64,000 nucleotides of DNA from the NCBI RefSeq assembly GCF_000718135.1, contig NZ_JOEM01000028.1, positions 10,770 through 74,769 on the forward strand, written 5' to 3'. Under the pieces are notes generated by a model. That model saw only the letters and a list, made by a program, of their open reading frames with translations, did no database searches and was not told the origin of the DNA. The stretch is from Streptomyces cyaneofuscatus (GTDB lineage: Bacteria > Actinomycetota > Actinomycetes > Streptomycetales > Streptomycetaceae). This document shows, piece by piece, positions 10,234-19,803 of the stretch. Each line of letters opens with the position of its first letter. The stretch's first letter is position 1. The position numbers and the translations under genes were made by a program.

Positions 10234-12218
10234 TGGCCACCGCCCAGGCCACCCCGGTCCGCCCCGCGCAGGCGGGCGCGCGCCGGGGACCGCTGGCCGC
10301 CCTCCGCGAACGCCCGGCCGCCGCGAAGCTCCTGCTCCTCGCGCTCGCCGCCGTCATCCTCGTCCCCCTCGTGCACAGCCGCTGGGGCGGCGGCATCTGG
10401 CCGGACGCGCTCACCGCCGACCTGTCCGGGCCGCTCGGCAGTGTCACCGACTGGATCGTCTCCAACCGGGACAACCACCCGCTCTTCCTCTACTTCTTCG
10501 GCCACATCAGCAACGCCGTCGTGCTCTCCGTACGCGCCGTCTACCTGGTGCTCCTGGCCCTCGGCTGGGCCGGAGTCACCGTGCTCGCCGCCGCCGTCGC
10601 CTGGCGCGTCGCGGGCATCAGGCTCGCGCTGACCGCGGCCGTGTCGTTCCTGGCCTGCGGGCTGCTCGGCATGTGGGTGCCGACCATGCAGACGCTCGCC
10701 CTGATGGTCGTGGCCGTCCTCGCCTCCGTCGTCCTCGGACTGCTCCTCGGCCTCGCCGCCGGGCTCTCCGACCGCACGTTCCGCGTGCTGCGCCCGGTGC
10801 TCGACACCATGCAGGTGCTTCCCGCCTTCGCGTATCTGCTGCCCGTGGTGCTGATCTTCGGCATCGGTGTGCCCGGAGCCGTCCTCGCCACCGTCGTCTA
10901 CGCGGCTCCGCCGATGGCGCGGCTCACCGCGCTCGGCCTGCGCGGAGCGGACGGCGGCGTCATGGAGGCCGTCGCCTCGCTCGGCGCGACCGGACGGCAG
11001 CGGCTGCTCACGGCCCGGCTGCCGCTGGCCCGCAAGGAGCTGCTCCTCGGCCTCAACCAGACCATCATGATGGCGCTCTCCATGGCCGTCATCGCCTCGG
11101 TGATCGGCGCCGGCGGCCTCGGCGACCGGGTCTACCAGGCATTGTCCTCCGTCGACGTGGGCGCCGCCCTCGCCGCCGGTATCCCGATCGTGCTGCTGGC
11201 CGTCGTCCTGGACCGTACGACGGAGGCGGCCGGCCGGCGCATCGGCGCCGAGCCCACCGGCCCGGCCGTCCTCCGGGGCTGGCGCGGCTGGACCCTGGCT
11301 GCTGTGGCCACCGCCGCCGTCGCCCTCGTCGGGCGGCTCACCGACGGCCGGGTCTGGCCCGAGGACGTCACCGTGGCGATCGCCGGACCGGTCAACACCG
11401 CCAAGGACTGGATGGTCGACCACCTCTACACCGGCGTGCCCGTCGTCGGCGGCACCGCCGACCTGGCCTCCCACTTCACCAGCGGCGTCCTCAACCCGCT
11501 GCGCAGCGGACTCACCGGACTGCCCTGGTGGTCGGTGCTGCTCATCGTCGCCGCCCTCGCCTGGACCATCGGCACCTGGCGCACCGCAGCCACCGCCGTC
11601 CTCGCCATGGCCGCGATCGGCGTCCTCGGTGTGTGGGAGCCGTCGATGGACACCCTCAGCCAGGTCCTAGCCGCCGTGGCGGTCACCCTGGTCCTGGGCT
11701 TCGGCATCGCGATCGGAGCAGCACGCAGTGAACGCCTGGAACGGCTGCTGCGACCGGTCCTGGACGTCTTCCAGACCATGCCGCAGTTCGTCTACCTGAT
11801 CCCCGTCGTCGCCCTCTTCGGCGTCGGCCGCGCCCCCGCAGCGGCGGCGGCCGTCGTCTACGCGCTGCCCGCCGTCGTCCGCATCACCACCCAGGGCCTG
11901 CGGGGTGTCGACCCGGCCGCGATGGAGTGCGCCCGCTCGCTCGGCGCCACCACCGGACAGCAGCTCCGCCAGGTCCAACTGCCTCTGGCCAGGCCCTCGT
12001 TGCTGCTCGCGGTCAACCAGGCCGTGGTCCTGGTCCTCGCCGTCGTCATCATCGGCGGACTCGTCGGATCGGGCGCACTCGGTTACGAGGTCGTCCTCGG
12101 CCTCGCCCAGGGCGACCTGGCCACCGGGCTCGTCGCCGGAGCCGCGATCGTCTGCCTCGGCCTGATGCTCGACCGGGTCACCCAGCCCACCGCCCGCCGC
12201 CAGCGACAGGAGAGCTGA
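10233..12218 (+). CDS. proW: Glycine betaine ABC transporter permease, two fused permease domains
   Basis: A 661-residue membrane protein, about twice the usual length for this family. It consists of two homologous BPD_transp_1 permease domains in tandem. Each has a run of hydrophobic helices and an EAA-type loop that contacts the ATPase: MEAVASLGATGRQRL in the first half (about 244-258) and MECARSLGATTGQQL in the second (about 565-579). The motifs MQVLPAFAYLLPVV and FQTMPQFVYLIPVV are also matched between halves. The two halves can make a full membrane channel from one polypeptide. The ATG shares a base with the upstream stop (TGATG). Confidence 0.92.
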
Positions 12219-12219
12219 G

Positions 12220-13194
12220 ATGAACCGCTCCCGCATGCGCCTGCTCGTGGCGCTCGCCTCGGCCACCGCCCTGCTCACCACGGCGGGCTGCGGCGCCGCC
12301 GACATGACCAAGCAGTCCTCCCCGTTCGCCGCCCCCGCCGGGGTCAAGACGGTCACCCTCTCCGTCCAGTCCTGGGTCGGCGCCCAGGCGAACGTCGCCG
12401 TGGCCGAGCAGCTCCTCAAGGACGAGCTCGGCTACCGCGTCGACCTCGTCCAGACCGACGAGGTCCCCGCCTGGGACGCCCTCAGCCAGGGCCGCGTCGA
12501 CGCGATCCTGGAGGACTGGGGCCACCCGGACCAGGAGAAGCTGTACGTCGACGAGAAGAAGACCATCGTCCGCGGCGGCGACCTCGGCGTCACCGGTCAC
12601 ATCGGCTGGTACGTCCCGAAGTACTGGGCCGACAAGCACCCCGACGTCACGGACTGGAAGAACCTCAACAAGTACGCGGACGAGCTGAAGACCGCCGAGA
12701 GCGGCGGCAAGGGCCAGCTCATGGACGGCTCGCCCTCCTACGTCACCAACGACGTGGCCCTGGTGAAGAACCTGGACCTGGACTACAAGGTGGTCTTCGC
12801 CGGCTCCGAGGCGGCCCAGATCACCCAGATCCAGCAGTTCGCCAAGGAGAAGAAGCCCTTCCTGAGCTACTGGTACCAGCCGCAATGGCTGTTCAACGAG
12901 GTGCCGATGGTCGAGGTGAAGCTCCCGGAGTACACCGAGGAGTGCGCGGCCAAGGACCCGAAGGACATCGACTGCGCGTACCCGACGACGCCGTTGCAGA
13001 AGTTCCTCAACGCGGACTTCGTGGAGCGCGGCGGGGACGCGGCCTCGTTCCTGAAGAAGTTCCGGTGGTCGGAGAAGGACCAGAACGAGGTCTCCGAGAT
13101 GATCGCCTCCCAGCGGCTCACCCCGGAGGAGGCGGCGAAGCGCTGGATCGACCGCCACCCGGACGTCTGGAAGAAGTGGCTGGAGAAGGCCTGA
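12220..13194 (+). CDS. proX: Glycine betaine ABC transporter substrate-binding lipoprotein
   Basis: A 324-residue exported protein with a lipoprotein signal peptide. The lipobox is LTTAGC, so Cys24 is the predicted lipidated residue that anchors it outside the membrane. The mature part follows the OpuAC/ProX pattern: SVQSWVGAQANVAVAEQLL near the N-terminus, then the WDALSQGRVDAILEDWG segment. Trp/Tyr-rich stretches such as HIGWYVPKYW and SYWYQPQW are the kind of aromatic residues that form the quaternary-ammonium cage in this family. AGGAG (12208-12212) precedes the ATG. This is the last gene of the betaine operon and is followed by a strong hairpin. Confidence 0.92.
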   Translation: MNRSRMRLLVALASATALLTTAGCGAADMTKQSSPFAAPAGVKTVTLSVQSWVGAQANVAVAEQLLKDELGYRVDLVQTDEVPAWDALSQGRVDAILEDWGHPDQEKLYVDEKKTIVRGGDLGVTGHIGWYVPKYWADKHPDVTDWKNLNKYADELKTAESGGKGQLMDGSPSYVTNDVALVKNLDLDYKVVFAGSEAAQITQIQQFAKEKKPFLSYWYQPQWLFNEVPMVEVKLPEYTEECAAKDPKDIDCAYPTTPLQKFLNADFVERGGDAASFLKKFRWSEKDQNEVSEMIASQRLTPEEAAKRWIDRHPDVWKKWLEKA

Positions 13195-13200
13195 CGGGCC

Positions 13201-13230
13201 GGACGCCGCCCTGAGCGCAGGGCGGCGTCC
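13201..13230. terminator. Bidirectional hairpin terminator between proX and the convergent P450
   Basis: A perfect 12-bp stem, GGACGCCGCCCT with AGGGCGGCGTCC, around a six-base loop GAGCGC. It begins 7 bases after the proX stop and ends 15 bases before the 3' end of the convergent P450. There is no T tract, as is common in Streptomyces. Confidence 0.8.
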
Positions 13231-13244
13231 TGTCCTCCTCCCGG

Positions 13245-14612
13245 CTACCGCGCCCGCACGGTGGCCAGCACATCCCGGTCCGGCTGAAGCGTCAGGCTCG
13301 GTACGGGCTCGATGACGCCCGGCTCGACGTCCAGCTCGAAGCGCCGGGCCAGCACGGCCAGGATGAGCACCGACTCGACCATCGCGAACCGGGTCCCCAG
13401 GCAGACCCGCGGCCCGCCGCCGAACGGGAACCACGCGTACTCCGCGATCTCGTCACCGTCCTCCGGGTCCCAGCGCTCCGGCCGGAACTCCTCCGGCTCG
13501 GGGAACCACCGCGCGTCCCGGTGCGTGGACCACTGGCTGGACCACACCCGGGTCCCCTCCTCGATCGGCAGACCGCCGAGCCGGGCCCCCTCCTTCGCCA
13601 CCCCCGTGATCAGCCAGATCGTCGGGTACAGCCGCAGGGTCTCCTTCACCACGGCCTGGGCGTACGTGAGTTGGGCGTAGTCCTCGAACCCGGGCTCCCG
13701 GTCACCGAGCACCCGGTCCAGCTCCTCGGCGAGCGCGGCCCGCACCCGCGGATTGCGGGAGAGCAGATACCACGCCCACACCAGGGTCGAACTGGTCGTC
13801 TCATGGCCGCCGATGTACAGGGTGACCGTCTCGTCTCGGATCTCCTCGTCGCTGAGCCGCTCGCCGCTCTCGTCGACCGCGGTGAGCAACCGGCTGAGCA
13901 GGTCGGGCCGTTCGGTCTCCCCGTCGCGGTGCCGGGCCACCACCCGCCCCACCTCGGAGTCGATGACGGCGGCCGCCTTCCTGATCCGCGCCCGGCCCGG
14001 CGTCGGCACCCAGTCGGGCAGCAGCGCCCCGATCCCGGCGAACTCCTTGCCGATCTCCAGCTGGGCCACGTCCATCGCCCGGCCCATCGCCTCCGAGTCC
14101 GCCGGGGTGTCCACGCCGAAGATGGTGCGCACCGCGATCTTCTGCGTCAGGGCCGCCATCTCCCGCTTGATGTCGACGCGTTCACCGTCCGACCAGGCGT
14201 CGGCCAGCTCCACCGCGGAGGACGCCATGGTGGCCGCGTACGACTTGACCTGCTTGGGCCGCACCGAGGGCTGCACCAGCGACCGTTTACGCCGCCAGTC
14301 CCGGCCCCGCGCCACGATGAGCCCGTTGCCCAGCACCGCCCGGAACGCGACACCGAGCGCCGGCTGGTCGAAGGTGCGCTCGGTCTCGGTGAGCAGCTCG
14401 CCTATGCAATCCGGATCGGAGATGAACACGCACCGGTTGCGCCCGAACCTCCACCGCACCATGTCCCCGCGCCCCCGCAGGAGTTCGAAGAAGGCGAGGG
14501 GGTTCTTCCCGAACTGCGGCAGGTTTCCGAGCAGCGGCAGCCCCTTGGGGCCCGCTACGAACGCATGGCCGCGCGACGGGGTGTCGAGCGCCGGGCCGGT
14601 CTGCGTGGACAT
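13245..14612 (-). CDS. Cytochrome P450 (stand-alone)
   Basis: A 455-residue P450 with a full motif set: GGHETT in helix I (268-273), ExxR as E324-TL-R327, PERW in the meander (378-381), and the haem loop FGGGPRVC with Cys404. The PERW and FGGGPRVC style resembles bacterial P450s of the terpene/fatty-acid-oxidising group (CYP4- or CYP102-like) rather than the CYP154 group earlier in the window. The ATG at 14612 is chosen because GGAG lies 8 bases upstream and the longer frame upstream has no family similarity. It is transcribed towards proX and divergently from an acetyltransferase. No redox partner or terpene synthase is adjacent. Substrate unknown. Confidence 0.88.
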   Translation of the reverse strand: MSTQTGPALDTPSRGHAFVAGPKGLPLLGNLPQFGKNPLAFFELLRGRGDMVRWRFGRNRCVFISDPDCIGELLTETERTFDQPALGVAFRAVLGNGLIVARGRDWRRKRSLVQPSVRPKQVKSYAATMASSAVELADAWSDGERVDIKREMAALTQKIAVRTIFGVDTPADSEAMGRAMDVAQLEIGKEFAGIGALLPDWVPTPGRARIRKAAAVIDSEVGRVVARHRDGETERPDLLSRLLTAVDESGERLSDEEIRDETVTLYIGGHETTSSTLVWAWYLLSRNPRVRAALAEELDRVLGDREPGFEDYAQLTYAQAVVKETLRLYPTIWLITGVAKEGARLGGLPIEEGTRVWSSQWSTHRDARWFPEPEEFRPERWDPEDGDEIAEYAWFPFGGGPRVCLGTRFAMVESVLILAVLARRFELDVEPGVIEPVPSLTLQPDRDVLATVRAR

Positions 14613-14833
14613 CGAAAGGACTCCGCTCCCTGGGGCGCGCCACGGGCGGCACGCGATCGTTCGCACCTCATCGGACGCGATGAGACCGGCACTCCGCCAG
14701 GGCGCCGGTCCGGCGTGGCCGGAATCCGTCAGCAGCCTCGTGGAGTACGCGAGTTGTCGAGCGTAGTCGCAGCTGCCGCCAGATTCGAACAGAAGATGAC
14801 GGCGGATTTTCCTTCTCATATGACAATCCCGCC

Positions 14834-15562
14834 ATGTCGATCGATGCAACGGCGGGCCGCGCCCGAGCGCTGTGGCAGGAGCTGGCAGCCGCACCGGACG
14901 CGGCCTTCGGAAGCCCGGGCCGCCTCGGGGTCTTCGCCTCCCCGGCCTCGTCCCTGGCGCCGCCGTCCTGGGTGGGCGTGGTGACCATCGGCGAGGCTGC
15001 CCTGATCACCGCGCCCACGGCTCCGGGCGCGGATTCCGTACGGACCGCCCTGACCGGCCTGCCGGCCGACCGGCTCACCGACCCCGCGACGGCCACCGCC
15101 CTCCTCTCGGTGTCCGACACCCTCGGCCCGGCGGTCCTCGCCTACCTGGCCCCGGAGGAACTCCGCCCGCCCGGGCCCACCGGCACTCCGACCGAGCGCC
15201 TGACCCCCGGTGACGCGGCGCTGCGGGCCCTGTCGGAGGAGGCGGGGGAGGCCGACGCGGGGGAGAGCGGTCTTGAGGAGATCACCTCACCGGTCTTCGT
15301 CGTACGGGACGGGGGTGCGCGGGTCGTCGCTGCCGCCGGCTACGCCCACTGGCCGCGCGACACCGCCCACCTCTGCGTCCTGACCGCACCGGACGCACGG
15401 GGCCGGGGCCTCGCCCGGCAGGTGGCGTCCGAGGCCACCACCCACGCCCTCGCCGCCGGACTGCTCCCGCAGTGGCGGGCCCGGCCGGCCGCCTCCCGCC
15501 GGGTCGCGGCGGCGCTGGGCTACCGGGAGCTGGGCGCCCAGCTGAGCGTACGGCTGCGGTGA
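14834..15562 (+). CDS. GNAT-family N-acetyltransferase
   Basis: A 242-residue protein. The C-terminal half carries the acetyl-CoA-binding GNAT signature: a strand LCVLTAPDARGRGLARQV (the R/Q-x-x-G-x-G/A pyrophosphate loop) followed by a helix and ALGYRELGAQLSVRL. The N-terminal half is divergent and resembles the extra domain often found in actinobacterial GNATs. It is divergent from the P450, with a 221-base shared upstream region. The acceptor substrate cannot be predicted. Confidence 0.75.
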   Translation: MSIDATAGRARALWQELAAAPDAAFGSPGRLGVFASPASSLAPPSWVGVVTIGEAALITAPTAPGADSVRTALTGLPADRLTDPATATALLSVSDTLGPAVLAYLAPEELRPPGPTGTPTERLTPGDAALRALSEEAGEADAGESGLEEITSPVFVVRDGGARVVAAAGYAHWPRDTAHLCVLTAPDARGRGLARQVASEATTHALAAGLLPQWRARPAASRRVAAALGYRELGAQLSVRLR

Positions 15563-15711
15563 GGGCGGTCGGAGCGGTCCCCGGGGACCAGGTAACGTCT
15601 TTCCCGTGTTCCTCCAGGCGCCGATGGACGAGTGAGAGCGTGATGGGCCCCTGCTGACGCCCTCCGGCGTCGCATCCGTAGATCACCGCACACCATCAAC
15701 CGGGAGAACCC

Positions 15712-15927
15712 ATGACCGTGAGCAAGAACATCAACAACCCCGTCGGCCAGGGCGGCGGCCAGCGCAAGCGGCAGTCCCGCGCCGAACGGCAGAACAACGG
15801 CCCGCACCGCAACCTCGACCGTCAGAGCGCGGCCGACCGCAAGGCGGAGCTGGTGCGCAAGATGCGCGAGAAGGCGGGCACGGCCGAGGGCACCGGGCAG
15901 ACGGACGGCGACACCGCGCAGAGCTGA
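15712..15927 (+). CDS. DUF6243 family small protein
   Basis: A 71-residue, very basic and hydrophilic protein rich in Arg, Lys, Gln and Asn, with no hydrophobic segment. The N-terminal NNPVGQGGGQRKRQSRAER pattern and the following NLDRQSAADRKAELVRKMREK helix match a small conserved Streptomyces family recognised as DUF6243. GGGAG shortly before the ATG supports the start. The role is unknown; composition suggests nucleic-acid or ribosome contact, which is speculation. Confidence 0.8.
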   Translation: MTVSKNINNPVGQGGGQRKRQSRAERQNNGPHRNLDRQSAADRKAELVRKMREKAGTAEGTGQTDGDTAQS

Positions 15928-15932
15928 CCCCG

Positions 15933-15954
15933 CGAGCCGGTGATCACCGGCTCG
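15933..15954. terminator. Bidirectional terminator hairpin
   Basis: A perfect 22-base palindrome with half-site CGAGCCGGTGA, just after the DUF6243 stop and 2 bases before the 3' end of the convergent transporter gene. Its position between two convergent genes points to shared termination. Confidence 0.65.
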
Positions 15955-15955
15955 G

Positions 15956-17536
15956 TCACAGCCCCACGATCAGCTGGATACAGACGATCTTGACCAGGAT
16001 GGCCAGCGCGAACAGTGTCGAGTAGCCGTTGTTGATCCGGCTGTCGCTCGCCCGGCTGTTGGCGTACGCCACGATCGCCGGGTTGCCCACATAACCGGAC
16101 AGCAGCCCCATCGTCCGCTCCCGGCTCTGGCCCAGCCCCCTGGTGATCAGCACCAGCAGGGAGTAGCTCACCACCGCGCCGATCGCCAGCACGGCCACCA
16201 GCTTCAGGCCGAAGAGCGAGAAGGCGTTCTCGCGGAACGAGTAGCCCGAGGTGAGCCCCACCACGGCGAGGAAGAGCAGCAGGCCGATCTGGCGCAGGGT
16301 GAGGTTGGCCCGGGTCGGCAGGGTCCAGACAAGGGGGCCCGTGCGGCGGCGCCAGCCCAGGATCATGCCCATCACCAGCGGGCCGGCGCCCGTGCCCAGG
16401 GCCAGGGTGGTGGAGCCGAGGGTGAGGGAGGGGATGCCGATCAGGAACCCCAGGGTGAGGCCGAGGCCCAGGCTGACCGCGCTCACCTCGCTGACCTTCG
16501 CCTCCGTGTCGCCGAGGTAGGTGGTGACCTCGCTCGTCCGCTCGCGCGGCATCACCACCCGGACCCGGTCGTCGAGCTGGAGCAGCAGGTCGTCGTGGGC
16601 GAGCATGTCGAAGTCGCCGCGGCGGACCCGGCTCACCACGGCCCCGTACTTCTCGCCGAGGCCCAGTTCGGCGACCGTGTGCCCGGCCAGGTCGGGGTTG
16701 GTGAGCAGGACCCGCCGGTAGTCCACCGCGCTGCGGTCGTCCAGCAGGTGGCGCGGGGCGAGGGAGCCGAGCGCCTCCGTCGCCGCCCGTACGTCCGCCT
16801 CGCCGCCCACCAGGACGACCTGGTCGCCGGGGGAGAGGCGGTCCAGCTCCCTGGCCACCCGGGTGACCCCGCCGTGGGGGCGGTACTCGCTGGCCAGCAC
16901 CCGGTGCGCGGGGACCCCGGGGACGTCGGGCCAGCGGGTTTCCCGGGCCACCTCGACCGTACGGGTGACGAGCGTGGCGGGGAGGCCCGAGTCGGGGTCC
17001 CGGCAGGCGGTCCAGGTACGGCGGGCCGCGACGGCCGAGACGAAGAGGATCGTGATCACCACGGCCAGCGGGTAGCCGATGGCGTACCCGACGGCGGGCT
17101 GCGTCGGGTCGGCCGAGGCGTCCTGGGCTGCGGCGAGGCCCGGGGTCGTCGTGCCGATGCCCGCGTACCCACCCGCGAGGAACGGGCCGCTGATGCCGAA
17201 CCAGGCATGCCCCACGAACCCCACCACCACCGCCGTGACCGCCAGGGCGACCACGGCCCCGGCCATCACCGGGAGCTGGCCGCGCAGTTCACGGAAGAAG
17301 GCGGGGCCCGAGTCCAGGCCGACCGTGTACACGTACAGGGCCAGACCCAGCGCCGAGACCCCGGCGGGTACGGCGGCGGCGATGTCCTCGTCCAGCGCCC
17401 CCACGAGGAGGCCGACGAAGAGCACACCGGCCGCCCCCAGCCGTACCGGGCCGAAGCGCACCATGCCGAGCAGCGCCCCGAGCGTGATCACCGCGAACAC
17501 GGTCACCCACGGGTTGTCCGCGAAGAACTGCCACAC
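15956..17536 (-). CDS. AspT/YidE-like membrane transporter with RCK_C domain
   Basis: A 526-residue membrane protein. An N-terminal block of about five helices (residues 10-165) and a C-terminal block (about 345-526) flank a cytoplasmic region. That region includes an RCK_C/TrkA_C-like domain (RELDRLSPGDQVVLVGGEADV and the later AHDDLLLQLDDRVRVVMP). This layout is that of the aspartate:alanine exchanger family (AspT, YidE, YbjL). Each membrane block carries the Gly-rich repeats of the family (FLAGGYAGIGTTTPGLAAA; GLLSGYVGNPAIVAYAN). The start is GTG with GGAGG about 9 bases upstream. The transported solute is unknown. Confidence 0.8.
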   Translation of the reverse strand: MWQFFADNPWVTVFAVITLGALLGMVRFGPVRLGAAGVLFVGLLVGALDEDIAAAVPAGVSALGLALYVYTVGLDSGPAFFRELRGQLPVMAGAVVALAVTAVVVGFVGHAWFGISGPFLAGGYAGIGTTTPGLAAAQDASADPTQPAVGYAIGYPLAVVITILFVSAVAARRTWTACRDPDSGLPATLVTRTVEVARETRWPDVPGVPAHRVLASEYRPHGGVTRVARELDRLSPGDQVVLVGGEADVRAATEALGSLAPRHLLDDRSAVDYRRVLLTNPDLAGHTVAELGLGEKYGAVVSRVRRGDFDMLAHDDLLLQLDDRVRVVMPRERTSEVTTYLGDTEAKVSEVSAVSLGLGLTLGFLIGIPSLTLGSTTLALGTGAGPLVMGMILGWRRRTGPLVWTLPTRANLTLRQIGLLLFLAVVGLTSGYSFRENAFSLFGLKLVAVLAIGAVVSYSLLVLITRGLGQSRERTMGLLSGYVGNPAIVAYANSRASDSRINNGYSTLFALAILVKIVCIQLIVGL

Positions 17537-17607
17537 CGGCGGTGCCTCCCCGTCTCGAAGCGAACCCGTTCAGGATCTTCGAGGAGCGGGGAGGCCGCCA
17601 CCTGACC

Positions 17608-18453
17608 TCAGAGCTGTCGGACGCCGTGCGGCACGTGCGCCGGGCGGCCCCGGCCCCGCGTCAGCGTGTAGCCGAACACGGCCGCCAGCGCGGCGAGCAC
17701 ACCGCCGCCGACCGTCCACAGCCAGCGGGTCGTCCACCAGCCCGACGCCCAGCCGTCCTCCGGCTCACCGGCTGTCCGGGCCTGCGCGCCTCCCGACGCG
17801 CCCGTCACCGAGATGCCCGGCACCAGCGGCTCCGCGAGCGCGCCGTCCACGTGGTGGGCGCCGCCGGCGTCCACCACGTCGGCCCGCACCTCGGCCTCGA
17901 ACGGCAGCCCGAGCTCGTCGGCCGGGAGGTTCACCACCGTCAACCGCACGTAGTAGCTGCCGGGCAGCGGGTCGTTCGCCCACGGCTCGGACCAGGACCG
18001 TACGGTGCGCAGCACACAGGAGAGCTCGACCGCCGACGCGTCGGCCGCCGCCTTCCGGGTCTGGTGGCCGTACTGGCACGCCTGGCGGCGGCGCAGCCCG
18101 TCGTACACGTCGATCTGCCAGGTGGAGCCCGAGCGCTTCACCTCGCCCTCCGGGAGCTTCACCGTCGCCTTCACGGTGGCCCGCTCTCCGGCGTCGGCCG
18201 GGAACACCCAGTACAGGTAGTCGCCCGCCGACGCCTGCGCGGTGCCGCTCTGCCCCTGCTGGAGTGCGGTCGCCGTACGGAACGTGGTGCCGGCCTCGGT
18301 GGGCCCGGGGCCCTCGTCGCCGGGGCTCGCGCTCGCCGACGGGTCGTCGGCCACGGCCGCGCCCGCAGAGGTGAACAGGGTCAGCCCGGCCAGCAGCGCC
18401 CCGGCGAACGCGCGCCGCACGCCACGGGCGCGGCGGGAAGTCGTCGTCACCAT
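17608..18453 (-). CDS. Exported membrane-anchored protein, partner of the VWA protein
   Basis: A 281-residue protein with an N-terminal signal peptide (basic start, hydrophobic core, cleavage near AAVADDPS) and a C-terminal membrane helix (WLWTVGGGVLAALAAVFGYTL) followed by a short basic tail. This predicts a type I protein with its body outside the cell. The extracellular part looks like a beta-rich domain (YLYWVFPADAGERATVKATV). Its start ATG shares one base with the stop of the upstream VWA gene, and GGAGG lies 8 bases upstream. The family is not recognised by name. Coupling to the VWA gene suggests the two products form one surface complex. Confidence 0.75.
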   Translation of the reverse strand: MVTTTSRRARGVRRAFAGALLAGLTLFTSAGAAVADDPSASASPGDEGPGPTEAGTTFRTATALQQGQSGTAQASAGDYLYWVFPADAGERATVKATVKLPEGEVKRSGSTWQIDVYDGLRRRQACQYGHQTRKAAADASAVELSCVLRTVRSWSEPWANDPLPGSYYVRLTVVNLPADELGLPFEAEVRADVVDAGGAHHVDGALAEPLVPGISVTGASGGAQARTAGEPEDGWASGWWTTRWLWTVGGGVLAALAAVFGYTLTRGRGRPAHVPHGVRQL

Positions 18454-19733
18454 CAGTTGGTCCTCCATACGGCGATGCGCCAGCGCGAGATCCAGCCGAC
18501 CAGCAGCCCCGCGACCAGTCCGGTCAGCACGAGGACGCCGAGCAGCCACCAGCCGCGGCCGAGCCCGAAGGCCGCCACGTCGGACGCCTGGTCGGGTCCG
18601 TCCACCAGGTCCACGGTCAGCTCGACCGGCAGACCGGGCGTCCGCTTCACCGAGGCGGGCGCGGAGAAGGCGTTGGAGAGCTGGAGGCAGACGGTCTCGG
18701 CGGCGGGCTTGCCGCTGCCGTTGTCGCCGTCCTCGATCTCGGCCTTCGGGTAGCGCAGGCCGGACGAGATCACATCCGTACGTCCGGTGCCGGATTCCGA
18801 GCCCCGGACGATCTCGCGTCCGGTGTCCGTCACCGCGCGCAGCAGCACGCCGTAGTCGTTGTCGACGGCGCGGTCCGCCGCCACGCTCGCCGAGGCGCGA
18901 AGCTCCTGACCGGGCAGCACGTCGACGCGGTACCAGCGGTGCTCGCCGATCACCTGGCGGTCGGTGTAGAGGCCCGGCTTCAGCGCGGGTGCGGCGGAGC
19001 AGTCGGCCGCGCCTTCGGTGGCGACCGGAGTCACGACCGGCTCGGCCGCCCGGTCCACCAACTGCTTCACGCGGCGCGAGAGTTCGTCCTTGTGCTGGAC
19101 GGCGGTGTACGTGCCGCCGGTGGCCTCGGCGATGCAGGTGAGCTGCTGGCGGATCTTGGCGTCGGGCACCAGGCCGAGGGTGTCGATGACCAGATGGGTG
19201 CCGCGCGCGGCGATCTCGCGGGCCACCTCGCACGGGTCGAGCGGACCGCAGGTGTCCTCGCCGTCCGTGATGAGGACGATCCGGCGGGTGGCCTCGCCGC
19301 CTTCGAGGTCGTCGGCCGCGCCGAGCAGTGCCGGGCCGATCGGGGTCCAGCCGGTGGGGGCGAGGGTGGCGACGGCGGTCTTGGCCTCGGTGCGGTCCAG
19401 CGGGCCGACCGGGTAGAGCTGCTTGGTGTCCTTGCAGCCGACCTTGCGGTCGTCGCCCGGATAGTCGGCGCCCAGGGTGCGGATACCGAGGTGGACCTCT
19501 TCCGGCACCGCGTCCAGGACGTCGTTGAACGCCTGCTTGGCGGCGTTCATCCGGGACTGGCCGTCGATGTCGCGGGTGCGCATGGAGCCGCTGACGTCGA
19601 GGACGAGTTCGACCTTGGGGGCGGGGGTGGCCGGTGGTTCGTCGGCGGCTGCGGGGAGCACGGAGCCGAGCCCGGCAGCCAGGGTGGCGAGCGCTATGCA
19701 CACCCCGGTCGTCAGCCGATTTCTTGTGATCAT
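18453..19733 (-). CDS. Secreted von Willebrand factor A domain protein, membrane-anchored
   Basis: A 426-residue protein. A signal peptide (1-30, cleavage near LPAAADEP) is followed by a VWA domain. The metal-ion adhesion site starts as DVSGSM and is followed by a TPIG threonine and a TDGEDTC loop. A second, beta-rich domain leads to a C-terminal membrane helix (GWWLLGVLVLTGLVAGLLVGW) and a short basic tail. VWA domains bind proteins or matrix through a metal ion. The gene is first of a two-gene operon with a similarly built surface protein, so a cell-surface adhesion or sensing complex is likely. The partner is unknown. Confidence 0.88.
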   Translation of the reverse strand: MITRNRLTTGVCIALATLAAGLGSVLPAAADEPPATPAPKVELVLDVSGSMRTRDIDGQSRMNAAKQAFNDVLDAVPEEVHLGIRTLGADYPGDDRKVGCKDTKQLYPVGPLDRTEAKTAVATLAPTGWTPIGPALLGAADDLEGGEATRRIVLITDGEDTCGPLDPCEVAREIAARGTHLVIDTLGLVPDAKIRQQLTCIAEATGGTYTAVQHKDELSRRVKQLVDRAAEPVVTPVATEGAADCSAAPALKPGLYTDRQVIGEHRWYRVDVLPGQELRASASVAADRAVDNDYGVLLRAVTDTGREIVRGSESGTGRTDVISSGLRYPKAEIEDGDNGSGKPAAETVCLQLSNAFSAPASVKRTPGLPVELTVDLVDGPDQASDVAAFGLGRGWWLLGVLVLTGLVAGLLVGWISRWRIAVWRTN

Positions 19734-19803
19734 CGCCGGATCTTATGGAAAATCAGTTCGTATTCCCAACCGGGGCCGTCGGCCACCGTCCCCGGCTCAT
19801 CCG

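Noticed and set aside
13245..14894. Longer N-terminus for the stand-alone P450
   Set aside because: The extra 94 residues are not P450-like and extend into the neighbouring gene's start; the ATG at 14612 has a ribosome binding site.
13521..14984. Plus-strand frame over the stand-alone P450
   Set aside because: Antisense to a P450 with all catalytic motifs; the product has Pro/Arg-rich composition only.
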